64,000 nt of DNA from Flavobacterium sp. 90. GTDB taxonomy: Bacteria > Bacteroidota > Bacteroidia > Flavobacteriales > Flavobacteriaceae. Made by a program: the position numbers and the translations under genes. The notes beneath the pieces are model-generated. The model worked only from the letters and a program-made list of their open reading frames with translations. It was not told where the DNA came from and made no database searches. The stretch is from assembly GCF_004339525.1 (NCBI RefSeq), contig NZ_SMGE01000001.1, positions 4,092,001 to 4,156,000 on the forward strand, given 5' to 3'. Below, in pieces: positions 34,078-44,555 of the stretch (positions are counted from its first letter, which is position 1; every line of letters starts with the position of its first letter).

Positions 34078-37000
34078 TTACGAAATATCCCTTTTCTGAA
34101 TAATATTCAATTCCTTATTAAAAGAATTCCTGTATTTTTTGATATATTCTGAAGGTTTCATTCCGAATAATTTCACGAATTGCTGACGGAAATAACGCTG
34201 ATCTTCTATACCAACCTGAGGACCAACCTGTGCGATATTTATATTTTCGGTAAGCATAATTACCGCAGCTCTTCGAATTCTGATCGATCTGATGAATACA
34301 TTTACGGTTTGCCCTGAAATCGCTTTAATCTTTTTGTAAAGACTGGAATGGCTCATTCCCATTTCGGCAGAGAAACTCTTTAGGTTAAATTCGCTGTTTT
34401 CAAGATTGGCTTCGACGATTTCGATACATTTATCGAGGAATTCTTTATATTCAGTTGGAACTTTATTTACATTTTCGCGAAGCGTAATACTATCCAGAAA
34501 ATATTTACGCAATTGCCCTCTGTTTCGAAGAACAGAATCTACTCTTGCCAGAAGAATATCACTGTCAAAAGGTTTGGTCACATAATCATCTGCACCTTCT
34601 GTGATGCTTCGCAAATGAATATCGTTGCTCGTTGTAGCCGTTAAAAGTATTACCGGAATATGGCTTAAATCATCATTTTGCTTGATTTCTTTGCATAAAT
34701 CCAAACCGTTCATGCCTTCCATAGAAATGTCACTCAGAACAATATCCGGCATATGTTTTTCGACAAGTTTCAATCCTTCAATACCATTTGCCGCCGAATA
34801 AACAATGTAGTTTTTAGTAAAAAGCTGCACGAGATAATGGTTCATTTCAGGATTATCTTCAACGATTAGCAATACCTTTTTTGTACTGATTAATTCTTCC
34901 TGCAGCGTTTCCGGATGTGATGGCTGAACTCTTTTTTCGGATGTATTTTGAGGAGTTGCCGGCATTCCTTCAAGAAGTTCGCCCACAAGCGGAGACATAT
35001 GCGAATGATTCTCGTTTATGTTCATCTCTGCAAAATGGCTGTTTCCTTTTGGAAGTATAATAGTGAACGAAGTGCCTTTTCCAACTTTACTTTTGCACGT
35101 TATTTCGCCATGATGTTTAGTCACAAAATATTTAGCAACATAAAGTCCAATTCCAAAACCATTACTGGCTTTAGACTGAATTTGTTTGAATTTTTCAAAA
35201 ATAGTATCAAGATCATTTTCCGCGATTCCGCTTCCGGTATCTGAGATAATGATCGAAACATCGGCAATATTCTCAATTATTTCAATAGTTATTGATCCTT
35301 TATTAGGAGTAAATTTGAAAGCATTCGAAATTAAATTGAATAACGTAATCTCTATTTTTTCGTAATCGCCATATATTTCTGTCGGAGTTTCTTCTTCAAT
35401 AAATTGATAATTTAAGCTTTTTACAGACGCCATTTGTGTGAAGCTTTCGTAGATTTCGCGACAAAGCGAGTTTAGATTAATCTTCGAAATTTTGAGTTCG
35501 TCAAGATCCGTTTCAGCTTTTCTAAATAGTAATAATTGATCTGTAAGACTCAGTAATCGTTTGGCATTTTTATAGGCGAGATTGATATCAAGATCATCTT
35601 CAGAGCGGTTTTTTCGTTCAATGGCGCTTTTAAGTGGATTTATAATTAAAGATAAAGGAGTTCGCAATTCATGCGCCATATAAGTGAACATAGAAAACTG
35701 CTTTTCGGCATGTTCCTTGTCTTTTTTATGCTCCATTCGGGCAAGTTTTATCTCGTACCGAAGTCTTTCTTTGTTTTTATGATAATCGACATACGCATAA
35801 ATCGCACCGATTGCGGCAATGAGATAAAAAGTATATGCCCACCAAGTTCTGTACCAAGGCGGAAGTATTTTTACCGTTGCCAGCGTTACTTCATTAGTCC
35901 AATTTCCAAAAACATCGGTTGTTTTTACTTTAAAAACATAAGTTCCTTCTGTTAATCTTGAGTAATTTGCACGGTTATTCTTCGAAGTATAATTCCAGTT
36001 TTTATCCCAACCTTCGAGAAAGTAAGCGGTATTTATTTTTTCGGAATTCACATAATCAAGATAAACAAAATCAAAACTCAATGCTGATTTGTCATAAGGA
36101 AGTTCGGCAGCGCTTATCATTTCGAGTTTTTTCTCGGTTATATAAGGACTATCCAATTTTAAGGACTGATTGTTTACCAGCAAATCATTTAGTAAAAACT
36201 TGCCTGTATTGTTTTTGTCTTTTATGCTTTCCGGATGAAAAACATTGAAGCCGTTTATGCCTCCAAAAATAAATTCTCCGGTAGAAAGTTTCGCTCCGGC
36301 ATTCCAGCTAAATTGATTGCCCTGAAGTCCGTCTGTAACGCCAAAATTTCTAAAAGTATTATTCTTAGGATTCAATCTCGAGATTCCGTGATACGTACTC
36401 ATCCATAAATTCCCTTTTTTATCTTCCAGAAGGCGAAGTACAGTATTACTCGAAATTCCGTTTTGAGTGGTATATTTTTTAGAGGTACCCGTTTTTCTGT
36501 TGAATAAAAGCAAACCGCCTTCGACTGTACCAATCCAGAGATTTTTGTTTTGATCTTCGGTTATACATCTGATGTTATATTCAGAATGATAGTTTTTTAT
36601 TTTTTTGGTTTGTGGATTTATTTCAAAAAATGAATTGAAAGTTCCGCCCCAGATTTTGCCGTCTTTGGTTTCATAAAGACAAGTAACATCGCGCAAAGTA
36701 TTGCTGTAACAAATAAACTTGTTTTGCTTTCGATCAAATTGATATAATGCTCCGCCATTAGTAATGGCAAGCCACAACGTTTTTTTCGAATCTAAAAATA
36801 ATAACCACGATTCCTGTTCGGCTTTTTTAGTGTATTGATTATAAATCGAAAAATTCTGAATTGCTTTTGAATTTGGATCAATGCGACAAACTCCGCCTTT
36901 CCACATTGCAACCCAAATTGCATTATCAGAATCTCTGACAATACTGGTCACAAAGTTACTTTGAAGCTTTCTGTTCGAAGGCGATGTAGCAGAGTAGACG

Positions 37001-38148
37001 TCGTAGGTATTTTGTTTCCTGTTCCAATATCGCATTCCGGCGCCATCTGTACCAATCCAGACATTTTTCTTTTCGTCTTCACAAAAAGAAAGCATGAAGT
37101 TTGCTGCAGGATCTTCATCTTCTTTATTCGTTAGCGGATCTTTGCTTTTAAAGTGATTGAAATAAAGCGGTTTTTTCCCCATCATACTTACGCCTCCGCG
37201 AAGGGTTCCGAACCACATTTCTCCTGTTTTACTTTCGAATATATCATACAAAGATTTACTGTTGAGTAATGAAACAGGACCGCTCGCACGATATAACACA
37301 GGAGTAGATTGGTTTTTTGCAATTGTAAAAAGACCAGCTCCGTCAGTGGCAATCCAAAGTCTGTTTTCTTGCTGAAAAAAATCACGTACTACAGTTTTTT
37401 CCAGAAAGTAATTCTTAGAATAGGTATTCAAACTTTCATTATATAAATAAGCGCCTTCATCAGAACCAACCCACAATCCTTCATTTGTCAGTTTAATGCA
37501 ATTTGAGCCAGTAATTGTATTATTGAGAAGCGTTAGTTTATTTGATTTAATATCATATTTGCAAAGACCGGTTCCGGTTATAAAAACGTAGAATATTTGT
37601 TTTTTGGCATTATAAGATATTGATCTTGCAATATAACTTAATTTTCCGTTGAAGGGAATTGCCGTTCCAATTTTCTCGCCTTCTTTATAAACTACAATTG
37701 CTTCTTTAGTGGCAACAAGAATAATATGTAGAGAATGTACCGCAATTATTTCGTAAGCGGTAACGTTTAAAGGTTTGATTTTTTTATTCGTATCATAATA
37801 TTTCAATGGACTAAAAGAAGAGCGTTCTGCATTAAAAACTACGGGACCAGCAGTTGTACCAATCCACAAATTGTTTTCAAAATCACCTTCAATACAGCTT
37901 ATAGCATTTCCCTGAATAGAATTGGGATCCGTATGAACATGGCGGTAAATTTTAAAATCATTTCCATCATATCTATTAAGTCCGTCAAAAGTTCCAAACC
38001 ACATATAGCCATTCTGATCCTGATATATAGTTGCAACAGAATTATTAGAAAGTCCTGACGAAATATCAAGATGCTTTATTGGGTAATTCTGTCCAAATAC
38101 ATTTATAGAAAGAAAACTAATAATAAGGAAGAATTTTAGCTTATTCAT
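34078..38148 (-). CDS. Hybrid two-component system sensor-regulator (HTCS)
   Basis: A 1356-aa single-chain sensor and regulator. A signal peptide is followed by a periplasmic two-component propeller of repeated WFGT/WIGT blades (about 22-690) and a Y_Y_Y domain (about 700-762). Next come a membrane segment at 769-789, a HisKA domain with phospho-acceptor His826 (MAHELRTPLS), an ATPase domain (NLISNAFKF, DTGSG, GFGIGL), a receiver domain (1091-1218, Asp1140 in LSDISMEG, Lys1192) and an AraC-type helix-turn-helix (1245-1340). Such proteins bind breakdown oligosaccharides and activate nearby sus genes. It lies beside the galactan locus starting at 39965 and is its likely activator. Confidence 0.93.
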   Translation of the reverse strand: MNKLKFFLIISFLSINVFGQNYPIKHLDISSGLSNNSVATIYQDQNGYMWFGTFDGLNRYDGNDFKIYRHVHTDPNSIQGNAISCIEGDFENNLWIGTTAGPVVFNAERSSFSPLKYYDTNKKIKPLNVTAYEIIAVHSLHIILVATKEAIVVYKEGEKIGTAIPFNGKLSYIARSISYNAKKQIFYVFITGTGLCKYDIKSNKLTLLNNTITGSNCIKLTNEGLWVGSDEGAYLYNESLNTYSKNYFLEKTVVRDFFQQENRLWIATDGAGLFTIAKNQSTPVLYRASGPVSLLNSKSLYDIFESKTGEMWFGTLRGGVSMMGKKPLYFNHFKSKDPLTNKEDEDPAANFMLSFCEDEKKNVWIGTDGAGMRYWNRKQNTYDVYSATSPSNRKLQSNFVTSIVRDSDNAIWVAMWKGGVCRIDPNSKAIQNFSIYNQYTKKAEQESWLLFLDSKKTLWLAITNGGALYQFDRKQNKFICYSNTLRDVTCLYETKDGKIWGGTFNSFFEINPQTKKIKNYHSEYNIRCITEDQNKNLWIGTVEGGLLLFNRKTGTSKKYTTQNGISSNTVLRLLEDKKGNLWMSTYHGISRLNPKNNTFRNFGVTDGLQGNQFSWNAGAKLSTGEFIFGGINGFNVFHPESIKDKNNTGKFLLNDLLVNNQSLKLDSPYITEKKLEMISAAELPYDKSALSFDFVYLDYVNSEKINTAYFLEGWDKNWNYTSKNNRANYSRLTEGTYVFKVKTTDVFGNWTNEVTLATVKILPPWYRTWWAYTFYLIAAIGAIYAYVDYHKNKERLRYEIKLARMEHKKDKEHAEKQFSMFTYMAHELRTPLSLIINPLKSAIERKNRSEDDLDINLAYKNAKRLLSLTDQLLLFRKAETDLDELKISKINLNSLCREIYESFTQMASVKSLNYQFIEEETPTEIYGDYEKIEITLFNLISNAFKFTPNKGSITIEIIENIADVSIIISDTGSGIAENDLDTIFEKFKQIQSKASNGFGIGLYVAKYFVTKHHGEITCKSKVGKGTSFTIILPKGNSHFAEMNINENHSHMSPLVGELLEGMPATPQNTSEKRVQPSHPETLQEELISTKKVLLIVEDNPEMNHYLVQLFTKNYIVYSAANGIEGLKLVEKHMPDIVLSDISMEGMNGLDLCKEIKQNDDLSHIPVILLTATTSNDIHLRSITEGADDYVTKPFDSDILLARVDSVLRNRGQLRKYFLDSITLRENVNKVPTEYKEFLDKCIEIVEANLENSEFNLKSFSAEMGMSHSSLYKKIKAISGQTVNVFIRSIRIRRAAVIMLTENINIAQVGPQVGIEDQRYFRQQFVKLFGMKPSEYIKKYRNSFNKELNIIQKRDIS

Positions 38149-38285
38149 AGATTTTTTTTTAAAAGCTTATTGCTCTTTTGATATACGAAAAATAGAAGAA
38201 ATGCGATCTGAAAGCCGGATCAATTTTTTTAGGTGAATATTTTTGAAATTGTTTTAACGTTTTGAAAGGTGGAATTCCTAAATCC

Positions 38286-39248
38286 TTATTCTATAGCTAA
38301 TATTCTTTCGGCTTTATTATTCCAAAGTATTATATTTTGCTCCATACTTGATGTAATAATTTTATTTCCTTGTTTATTCCAGGAAACACCCCATAAATAG
38401 TCTTTAGAATTGCCTTCGGAGACAAGTTTGCCGTTGGTGTCCCAAATTCTCAACGCATCACTTGCAGTTGCTAATCTGCTTCCTTTTGAATTCCAGGTTA
38501 AGTTTCTATATTCTGCTTTACTTATATCAATTGATTTTAATAGTTTACCGTTTTCATCCCAGTATTGAAGCAGGGATTTGTCTTTTTCATCACCATAGTC
38601 TCCTGTAACAAAAAAAGTACCTGATTTGTGCCACGCAATACTCAACAACATCACTTCTTCTTGTCTATGTTTTATTGATTTTAGCAAATGTCCTTCAATG
38701 TCATAAAAACGTATTTTGTCTGTAACAGTAATAAGAATATTTTTTTGAGGATGCCAATCAATGGCCATTATGCCCTTGGTATTTTCATTATTGAATTTTT
38801 TAATTAATTCACCTTTTGTATTGTAAATTAATATTTGCCCGTCATTGTCTCCAACTGCTAAATATTCACCTGTATTGTTCCAGTCAATTCCTCTTGCTCC
38901 ATCTGGTGAAATTCCGTTTAATTCAATTTTTTCGTCCGTATCCAAATTAATAATACTCGATTTGTCGCCTGACATTTGTGTTGCTACAGCAATTATATTT
39001 TTTGAAGGATGCCACTTTATACGTGTAATAGTGTTCTTTATATGAAAAGACTTAAATGGTTTTAGATCCTTTTCATTATAAATTTTTAAAGTGTCTATAT
39101 TTCCGCCAATCGCTATGAATTTCCCATTCGGACTCCAATCCGTTGTCCAAAGAATTTCCTTTGTTATCGAATTTTGAGCAAATGTCTGATTGCATAAAAT
39201 AATAGTCAGAAAATTTATAATTGTCAGTATTTTAATTCGGTTCACCAT
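38286..39248 (-). CDS. Secreted WD40-repeat beta-propeller protein
   Basis: A 320-aa protein with a signal peptide (INFLTIILCNQTFAQ) and seven WD-type blades, each with a (D/A)W.P.G...A...D pattern, for example WTTDWSPNGKFIAIGGN, IKWHPSKNIIAVATQ and VSWNKQGNKIITSS. This is a closed seven-bladed propeller and probably a periplasmic or surface binding protein. It lies between the HTCS and the SusC gene, on the HTCS strand with a 137-bp gap. WD40 genes are not a standard part of sus-type loci, so its link to galactan use is uncertain. Confidence 0.8.
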   Translation of the reverse strand: MVNRIKILTIINFLTIILCNQTFAQNSITKEILWTTDWSPNGKFIAIGGNIDTLKIYNEKDLKPFKSFHIKNTITRIKWHPSKNIIAVATQMSGDKSSIINLDTDEKIELNGISPDGARGIDWNNTGEYLAVGDNDGQILIYNTKGELIKKFNNENTKGIMAIDWHPQKNILITVTDKIRFYDIEGHLLKSIKHRQEEVMLLSIAWHKSGTFFVTGDYGDEKDKSLLQYWDENGKLLKSIDISKAEYRNLTWNSKGSRLATASDALRIWDTNGKLVSEGNSKDYLWGVSWNKQGNKIITSSMEQNIILWNNKAERILAIE

Positions 39249-39964
39249 TTTGTACGTTTTCTTTTTAGGGTTGCCACAAACTGTATAGTTTGCGAAATTA
39301 ATTTATTTATTATATAATGTGTAAAAACAACATTTGTTTTTTAAGTTAATTACGGTTTGTTATTTCCACTTTTTTTTGAGATCAAGATTTTGAGTTTTTT
39401 TCAGATGAATATTTTGATAATATATTGATTAAAAATTACACTCTAAGTTAATTATTAATTATATTATTTTAAAGGTAAATTATTTGTTTTGTCATTTTTT
39501 TTTGAATGAAAAATTGCATAATATGTTTTTATAGCGTGTTGTATATGGGTTTTTACGAAAATGTCCCCTTTTATAAATGAATTTTTCCCTGTCATAAAAA
39601 CTTCTTGTATCCTTAATTTGCAAAGTGAGTTGACCAGCTACAACGTTTGAAAAATAATCTTTTGTTTTTTATTCCAAGTCAAGTCAACGAAAACAAACTA
39701 ACCAATTATCGTAACCAAAAAAAAATTAAACATGACTAACATTCCAATTAAAATTTACCCGGACAAGCTTTTTCTTATTCTGAAAAAAATAGAGTAAGCT
39801 TATTAAAAAAGGAGATTATAATTTTAAGAAACGATTTCTATTTAGAAACAATCATCCGAAAAATAGACTTTGTTTCTTCTAAAAAATTATAGATCCATTC
39901 AATCAATTTGTGACCAACACTCATTAATAAAAACTAACTTAAACAAAACCAATTTTTAAAAAGT
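39249..39964 (+). other. Long A/T-rich leader upstream of the galactan susC
   Basis: 716 bp between divergent genes. No credible gene: a 21-codon frame at 39732-39797 has no supporting features. TTAATTTG at 39613-39620 is one base from the TAnnTTTG box, but no matching -33 element was found. The HTCS binding site and the susC promoter must lie here. Confidence 0.4.
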
Positions 39965-42907
39965 ATGAAAAGAATTAAAACCAAATTTTTACTTTTATTA
40001 CTCTTACTTCCTTTTTGTGTTTTTGCTCAGAACACAATAAGCGGTATTGTCTTGGAAAAGTCCACCAAGCAGCCCATACCGGGAGCCAACATAAAAGTAT
40101 TAGGTACAAATATCAGTACCTCGACTGATTTTGATGGAAAATTTCAATTATCCGGAGTAAAAGCAGATAGCAAAATTGTATTTTCTTATACAGGTTATAC
40201 CAATCAGACTGTCGCAGTTGCCGGACAAAAAAACATTACGGTAAATCTTGAAGAAGATAATAACCAACTGAAAGAAGTAGTCGTTCAGGTAGGTTACGGA
40301 AGTGTGAAAAAGAAAGATGCTACGGGATCTGTAACAGCGCTTACTACGAAAGACTTTAACAAAGGAAACAATATTTCAACAGAAAACTTGCTTAACGGTA
40401 GAGTTGCCGGTTTGACTGTAAACTCAACTGGTGCGCCGGGTTCTAGTTCTCAAATTAGAATTCGTGGAGGAAGTTCACTTTTTGCAAGTAATGATCCGCT
40501 TATTGTAATTGACGGATTGCCTTTGGATAACAGTACAAATGTTGGAGCATCTTCGTTTATGGCATCGCTGAATCCTGCAACTGTTGAATCGATTACGGTT
40601 TTAAAAGATGCATCGGCTTCTGCAATTTACGGTTCTCGAGCTTCAAATGGTGTAATTATTATTACGACTAAAAAAGGTAGCAAAACATTATCTGTAGATT
40701 ATAATGTGCAATATGCTGCGGGATCATTGACTAAAACAGTTGATGTTTTTAGTGCAGACGAATTTAGAAGTGTTATTGCAGACAGAAGAAGTGATGATTT
40801 AAGCAAATTAGGAACTGCAAATACAGATTGGCAAAGAGCAATTTACAGAAACACCGGAACAATAGATCAAAGTTTAGCAGTTAGAGGAAGTTTATTTAAT
40901 ATCATTCCGACAAGTTTAACTTTAGGAAATACTGATCAGCAAGGTTTGCGTTTGACAAATGAGTTTAAAAGAAATACTGTTGGTTTAGTAATGAATCCAA
41001 CTTTCTTAGACAATCATTTAAAAATGAGACTTTCTGCGAATTATGCAAACGAAAAAAACAGATTTACAGATGGTGTTGAAGGAGCTGCGATTGGTTTTGA
41101 CCCAACGCAACCTATAAAAGTTGAAGGCGCGCCTTATGGAGGGTATTTTGAATATACTACAGGCGTTGATGCAAACGGAAATTATCCTTTGGTTTCAACT
41201 GCGGCAAGAAATCCAGTTTCGCAATTGTTGAATACAAATGACAGAGGAAAGAACGACAGATTTTTTGGAAATTTTGAAGTTGATTATAAATTTCACTTTT
41301 TCCCAGCTTTAAGAGCCGTTGTAAATGTTGGTTTTGATGAATCAAACGGAGAAAGAAGAAGATTGGTTGGTGCTGATGCAGGTTCTGCTCCATCAAACAA
41401 CAATATTCCGTATGGCACAAATGAATATACAGAAGCGATGAGAAGAAATAAGTTATTAGATACTTATTTAGTTTATAATAAAACGTTCAAATCATTGAAT
41501 TTTGAAATGACTGGTGGTTATTCATACCAAAAATTTCAAAGCTCAAAATTTGAAACCGGTAATATTTTAAATCCTGATTTACCATCGACATTTCCTGAAA
41601 CGACTTTAGATACAGATGTTGTTTTATTAGGATTCTTTGCGAGAACAAACTTAAACTTCAGAGATAAATATTTATTGACATTATCTTACAGACGAGATGG
41701 TTCTTCTAGATTTGAAGAAGCAAACCGTTGGGGAAATTTCCCTTCTGTAGCTTTTGCATGGAAAATGAAAGAAGATTTCTTTAAAGACAGTACCGTATTA
41801 TCTGACTTAAAATTAAGATTAAGTTATGGTATCACTGGACAACAGGATATTCCTGAACCAAACGGATACTTGCAGAAATACATGGTAGGTGGCGGAAATG
41901 CTGAATACTATTTTGGTACAAGTCCGGTTCCGGTTGCACTTCCTTCAAAAAGAACAAACAACTTGAAATGGGAAGAAACAAGTTCGTATAATGCAGGTCT
42001 TGATTTTGGTTTCTTAAACAATCGTTTATCTGCAGGACTTGATGTTTACTACAAAGAATCTAAAGATTTATTAGTAAACGCAGCAATTTCTGATGGAAGT
42101 AATTTCTCTAACCGTGTGTATCAAAACGTTGGTAGCTTTACTACAAAAGGTGTTGAGTTTACGATTAATGCAAATGCGATTAAAACATTGGATTTTAACT
42201 GGAATATGAATTTCAATATTTCAAAATTCGAAAGAAGAATCAAAAATCTGGTTAACGGAACTGATATCTTTTTGGGAGATAATATCGCAGGAACAGGAAC
42301 TCCGGGACAAATTTTCAGAGAAGGTTACACGCCATATTCTTTCTACGTTTACAAACAATTGTACAACAATGAAGGAAAACCAATCGATGGTGCTTTTGCA
42401 GATTTGAATGGTGATAATATCAAAAACGATTCAGACAAATACATTTATAATAATCCGGATCCGGATTTTACATTAGGATTTGCATCTAATATGAATTACA
42501 AAAAGTTTGACTTTTCATTCAATTTAAGAGCAAGTATTGGTAACAGAATTTTTAATGCTGTAGATGCGAGCAGAGCACAATATGATGCGATGGAAAATGG
42601 AGGTGTTTTAAGTAATATTCCAAGTCAGGTAACACAGACTAATTTTCAAACTACTTCAAATGTAGTATTATCAGATCTTTATATTGAGAATGCTTCTTTC
42701 TTAAAAATGGATAACATTACTTTAGGATATACGCTAAATAATTGGGTAAACAGCAAAGCTTCATTAAGAGTATCAACGGGAGTTCAGAACGTTTTTGTAC
42801 TTACAAAGTACACTGGTTTAGATCCTGAAATTACAAACAACGGTGTAGACAAAACAATTTATCCAAGACAACGATCAGTATTATTTGGTCTTAATCTTAA
42901 ATTTTAA
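39965..42907 (+). CDS. SusC-like TonB-dependent transporter of the galactan locus
   Basis: A 980-aa SusC transporter with a signal peptide (LLLLLLPFCVFAQ), a carboxypeptidase-like regulatory domain (about 25-95, ISGIVLEKSTKQPIPGANIKV), a TonB box region (LKEVVVQVGYGSVKKKDA), plug and barrel ending in RSVLFGLNLKF. There is no STN domain, which fits control by the HTCS and not by a sigma/FecR pair. It imports oligosaccharides released by surface enzymes. SusD follows 10 bp downstream. Confidence 0.93.
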   Translation: MKRIKTKFLLLLLLLPFCVFAQNTISGIVLEKSTKQPIPGANIKVLGTNISTSTDFDGKFQLSGVKADSKIVFSYTGYTNQTVAVAGQKNITVNLEEDNNQLKEVVVQVGYGSVKKKDATGSVTALTTKDFNKGNNISTENLLNGRVAGLTVNSTGAPGSSSQIRIRGGSSLFASNDPLIVIDGLPLDNSTNVGASSFMASLNPATVESITVLKDASASAIYGSRASNGVIIITTKKGSKTLSVDYNVQYAAGSLTKTVDVFSADEFRSVIADRRSDDLSKLGTANTDWQRAIYRNTGTIDQSLAVRGSLFNIIPTSLTLGNTDQQGLRLTNEFKRNTVGLVMNPTFLDNHLKMRLSANYANEKNRFTDGVEGAAIGFDPTQPIKVEGAPYGGYFEYTTGVDANGNYPLVSTAARNPVSQLLNTNDRGKNDRFFGNFEVDYKFHFFPALRAVVNVGFDESNGERRRLVGADAGSAPSNNNIPYGTNEYTEAMRRNKLLDTYLVYNKTFKSLNFEMTGGYSYQKFQSSKFETGNILNPDLPSTFPETTLDTDVVLLGFFARTNLNFRDKYLLTLSYRRDGSSRFEEANRWGNFPSVAFAWKMKEDFFKDSTVLSDLKLRLSYGITGQQDIPEPNGYLQKYMVGGGNAEYYFGTSPVPVALPSKRTNNLKWEETSSYNAGLDFGFLNNRLSAGLDVYYKESKDLLVNAAISDGSNFSNRVYQNVGSFTTKGVEFTINANAIKTLDFNWNMNFNISKFERRIKNLVNGTDIFLGDNIAGTGTPGQIFREGYTPYSFYVYKQLYNNEGKPIDGAFADLNGDNIKNDSDKYIYNNPDPDFTLGFASNMNYKKFDFSFNLRASIGNRIFNAVDASRAQYDAMENGGVLSNIPSQVTQTNFQTTSNVVLSDLYIENASFLKMDNITLGYTLNNWVNSKASLRVSTGVQNVFVLTKYTGLDPEITNNGVDKTIYPRQRSVLFGLNLKF

Positions 42908-42917
42908 TACAGCAATC

Positions 42918-44525
42918 ATGAAAAAATATATATTAATAACAATAGTAGCATTGACTGTCGTTTTTCAGTCGTGTACAGATGATTTAAACGTAGTTTCGAA
43001 AGATGACGACGTTCTTTCTTCTGATGTATTATTTTCTACACCTGACGGATACAAAAAAGCATTTGCCGGAGTGTACGGAAACTTGACTTTAACAGGAGTT
43101 ATTGGTCCTAATGATTCTTCGTTAGAAGGTGTAGATGCAGGAACAAGCCAGTTTACAAGATGTTTATTATACATGCAGGAATTAACTACAGACGAGTTAG
43201 TTTGGAGTTATGAAAATGATGGTGGAACAGCAGAATTGCAACGTAATATCTGGACAGCAGCAAATCCTGTTATTCTTGGAATGTTTAGTAGAACTATGGT
43301 TTCTGTTGCTTATGCAAATGAATTTTTGCGTCAAAGTACACCGGAAAAATTAAGTTCAAGAGGTATTACAAATGCTGCAACCCTTGCAGATATTGCACTT
43401 TACCGTAAAGAAGTTCGTGTTTTAAGAGCTTACGCTTATTATAACATGATGGATTTATTTGGAAAAGCGCCAATGTACACTGAAAATGATCCTTTAAACT
43501 TTACCGGACCTGAGTTTAACAGAAAACAATTATTTGATTTTATCGAAAAAGAATTAATTGCGGTTTTACCGGATTTAAAAGCAGCAAGAACAAATGAATA
43601 CGGAAGATTAGATCAATCTATGGCGCGTATGATTTTGGCTAAAATGTATTTAAATGCTCAGGTTTATATTCAGGCGGATCGTTTTAATGATTGTATTACA
43701 ATGTGTAACGAAATCATTGCTGGAGGTTATACTTTGAAACCAAAATATCTGGACAATTTTAAAGCAGATAACAATACTTCTGCTGAAATTATTTTCGGAA
43801 TTCAGTCTGATGGATCAGTTTCTCAAAACTGGGGAGCAACGACTGTTTTAACAAACGGACAAATTGGTGCGTGGGAAAATAATGGTGCTGATTTTGGAAT
43901 TGGCGGTTGGACAGGAGCGCTTAGAATTAGAAAAGAGTTTGCTCAGAAATTTGATGGTTCAAAATTCAGTCAAGACACAAGAAATACAATAGGAAAAGGA
44001 GTTGCAGGAGATCCTGGAAAACAAAGATCTATTGATATTGAAGATATTGGTGTAAAAACACAAGGTTATATTTTGTCTAAATTCTCGAATAAAACGTCAA
44101 CTGGAGTTAACGGAATCAGTTCGACTTATGCTGATACTGATTTTCCATTATTCAGATTGGCAGATGTTTATTTGATGTATGCAGAAGCAACTTTAAGAGG
44201 CGGAAACGGAACTTCGGCGAAAGCCTTAGAATATGTAAATGATTTAAGACAAAGAGCCAATAATAATTCGACTATTGGTAATATCACTTTAAGTGACTTA
44301 ACGCTTGATTTCTTAATTGATGAGAGAGCAAGAGAATTACACTGGGAAGCGCACAGAAGACAAGATTTAATTCGTTTTGGAAAATATACCGGAGGATCTT
44401 ACAATTGGGCGTGGAAAGGAAATTCTTCAAAAGGAATCGCTATTCCTGCTTATATGAGCGTTTTTCCTATTCCGGAAGGATCATTAGGAGCAAATAGAAA
44501 TTTAACTCAAAACACGGGTTACTAA
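42918..44525 (+). CDS. SusD-like lipoprotein of the galactan locus
   Basis: About 535 aa, with lipobox VVFQSC followed by TDDLNVVSKDDD, an acidic tail that fits surface export. The SusD core is visible (KEVRVLRAYAYYNMMDLFGKAPMY), and so is the C-terminal motif LDFLIDERARELHWEAHRRQDLIRFGKY. An in-frame ATG at 42885 lies inside the susC gene; the ATG at 42918 starts directly at the signal peptide and is preferred. It captures glycan at the surface with the SusC protein. Confidence 0.93.
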   Translation: MKKYILITIVALTVVFQSCTDDLNVVSKDDDVLSSDVLFSTPDGYKKAFAGVYGNLTLTGVIGPNDSSLEGVDAGTSQFTRCLLYMQELTTDELVWSYENDGGTAELQRNIWTAANPVILGMFSRTMVSVAYANEFLRQSTPEKLSSRGITNAATLADIALYRKEVRVLRAYAYYNMMDLFGKAPMYTENDPLNFTGPEFNRKQLFDFIEKELIAVLPDLKAARTNEYGRLDQSMARMILAKMYLNAQVYIQADRFNDCITMCNEIIAGGYTLKPKYLDNFKADNNTSAEIIFGIQSDGSVSQNWGATTVLTNGQIGAWENNGADFGIGGWTGALRIRKEFAQKFDGSKFSQDTRNTIGKGVAGDPGKQRSIDIEDIGVKTQGYILSKFSNKTSTGVNGISSTYADTDFPLFRLADVYLMYAEATLRGGNGTSAKALEYVNDLRQRANNNSTIGNITLSDLTLDFLIDERARELHWEAHRRQDLIRFGKYTGGSYNWAWKGNSSKGIAIPAYMSVFPIPEGSLGANRNLTQNTGY

Positions 44526-44555
44526 AACTTTTTTTAAACTTAAACGATACACAAA

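Noticed and set aside
39732..39797. 21-codon frame upstream of the galactan susC
   Set aside because: Too short, no homology recognised and no sign of selection; it may be chance in an A/T-rich leader.
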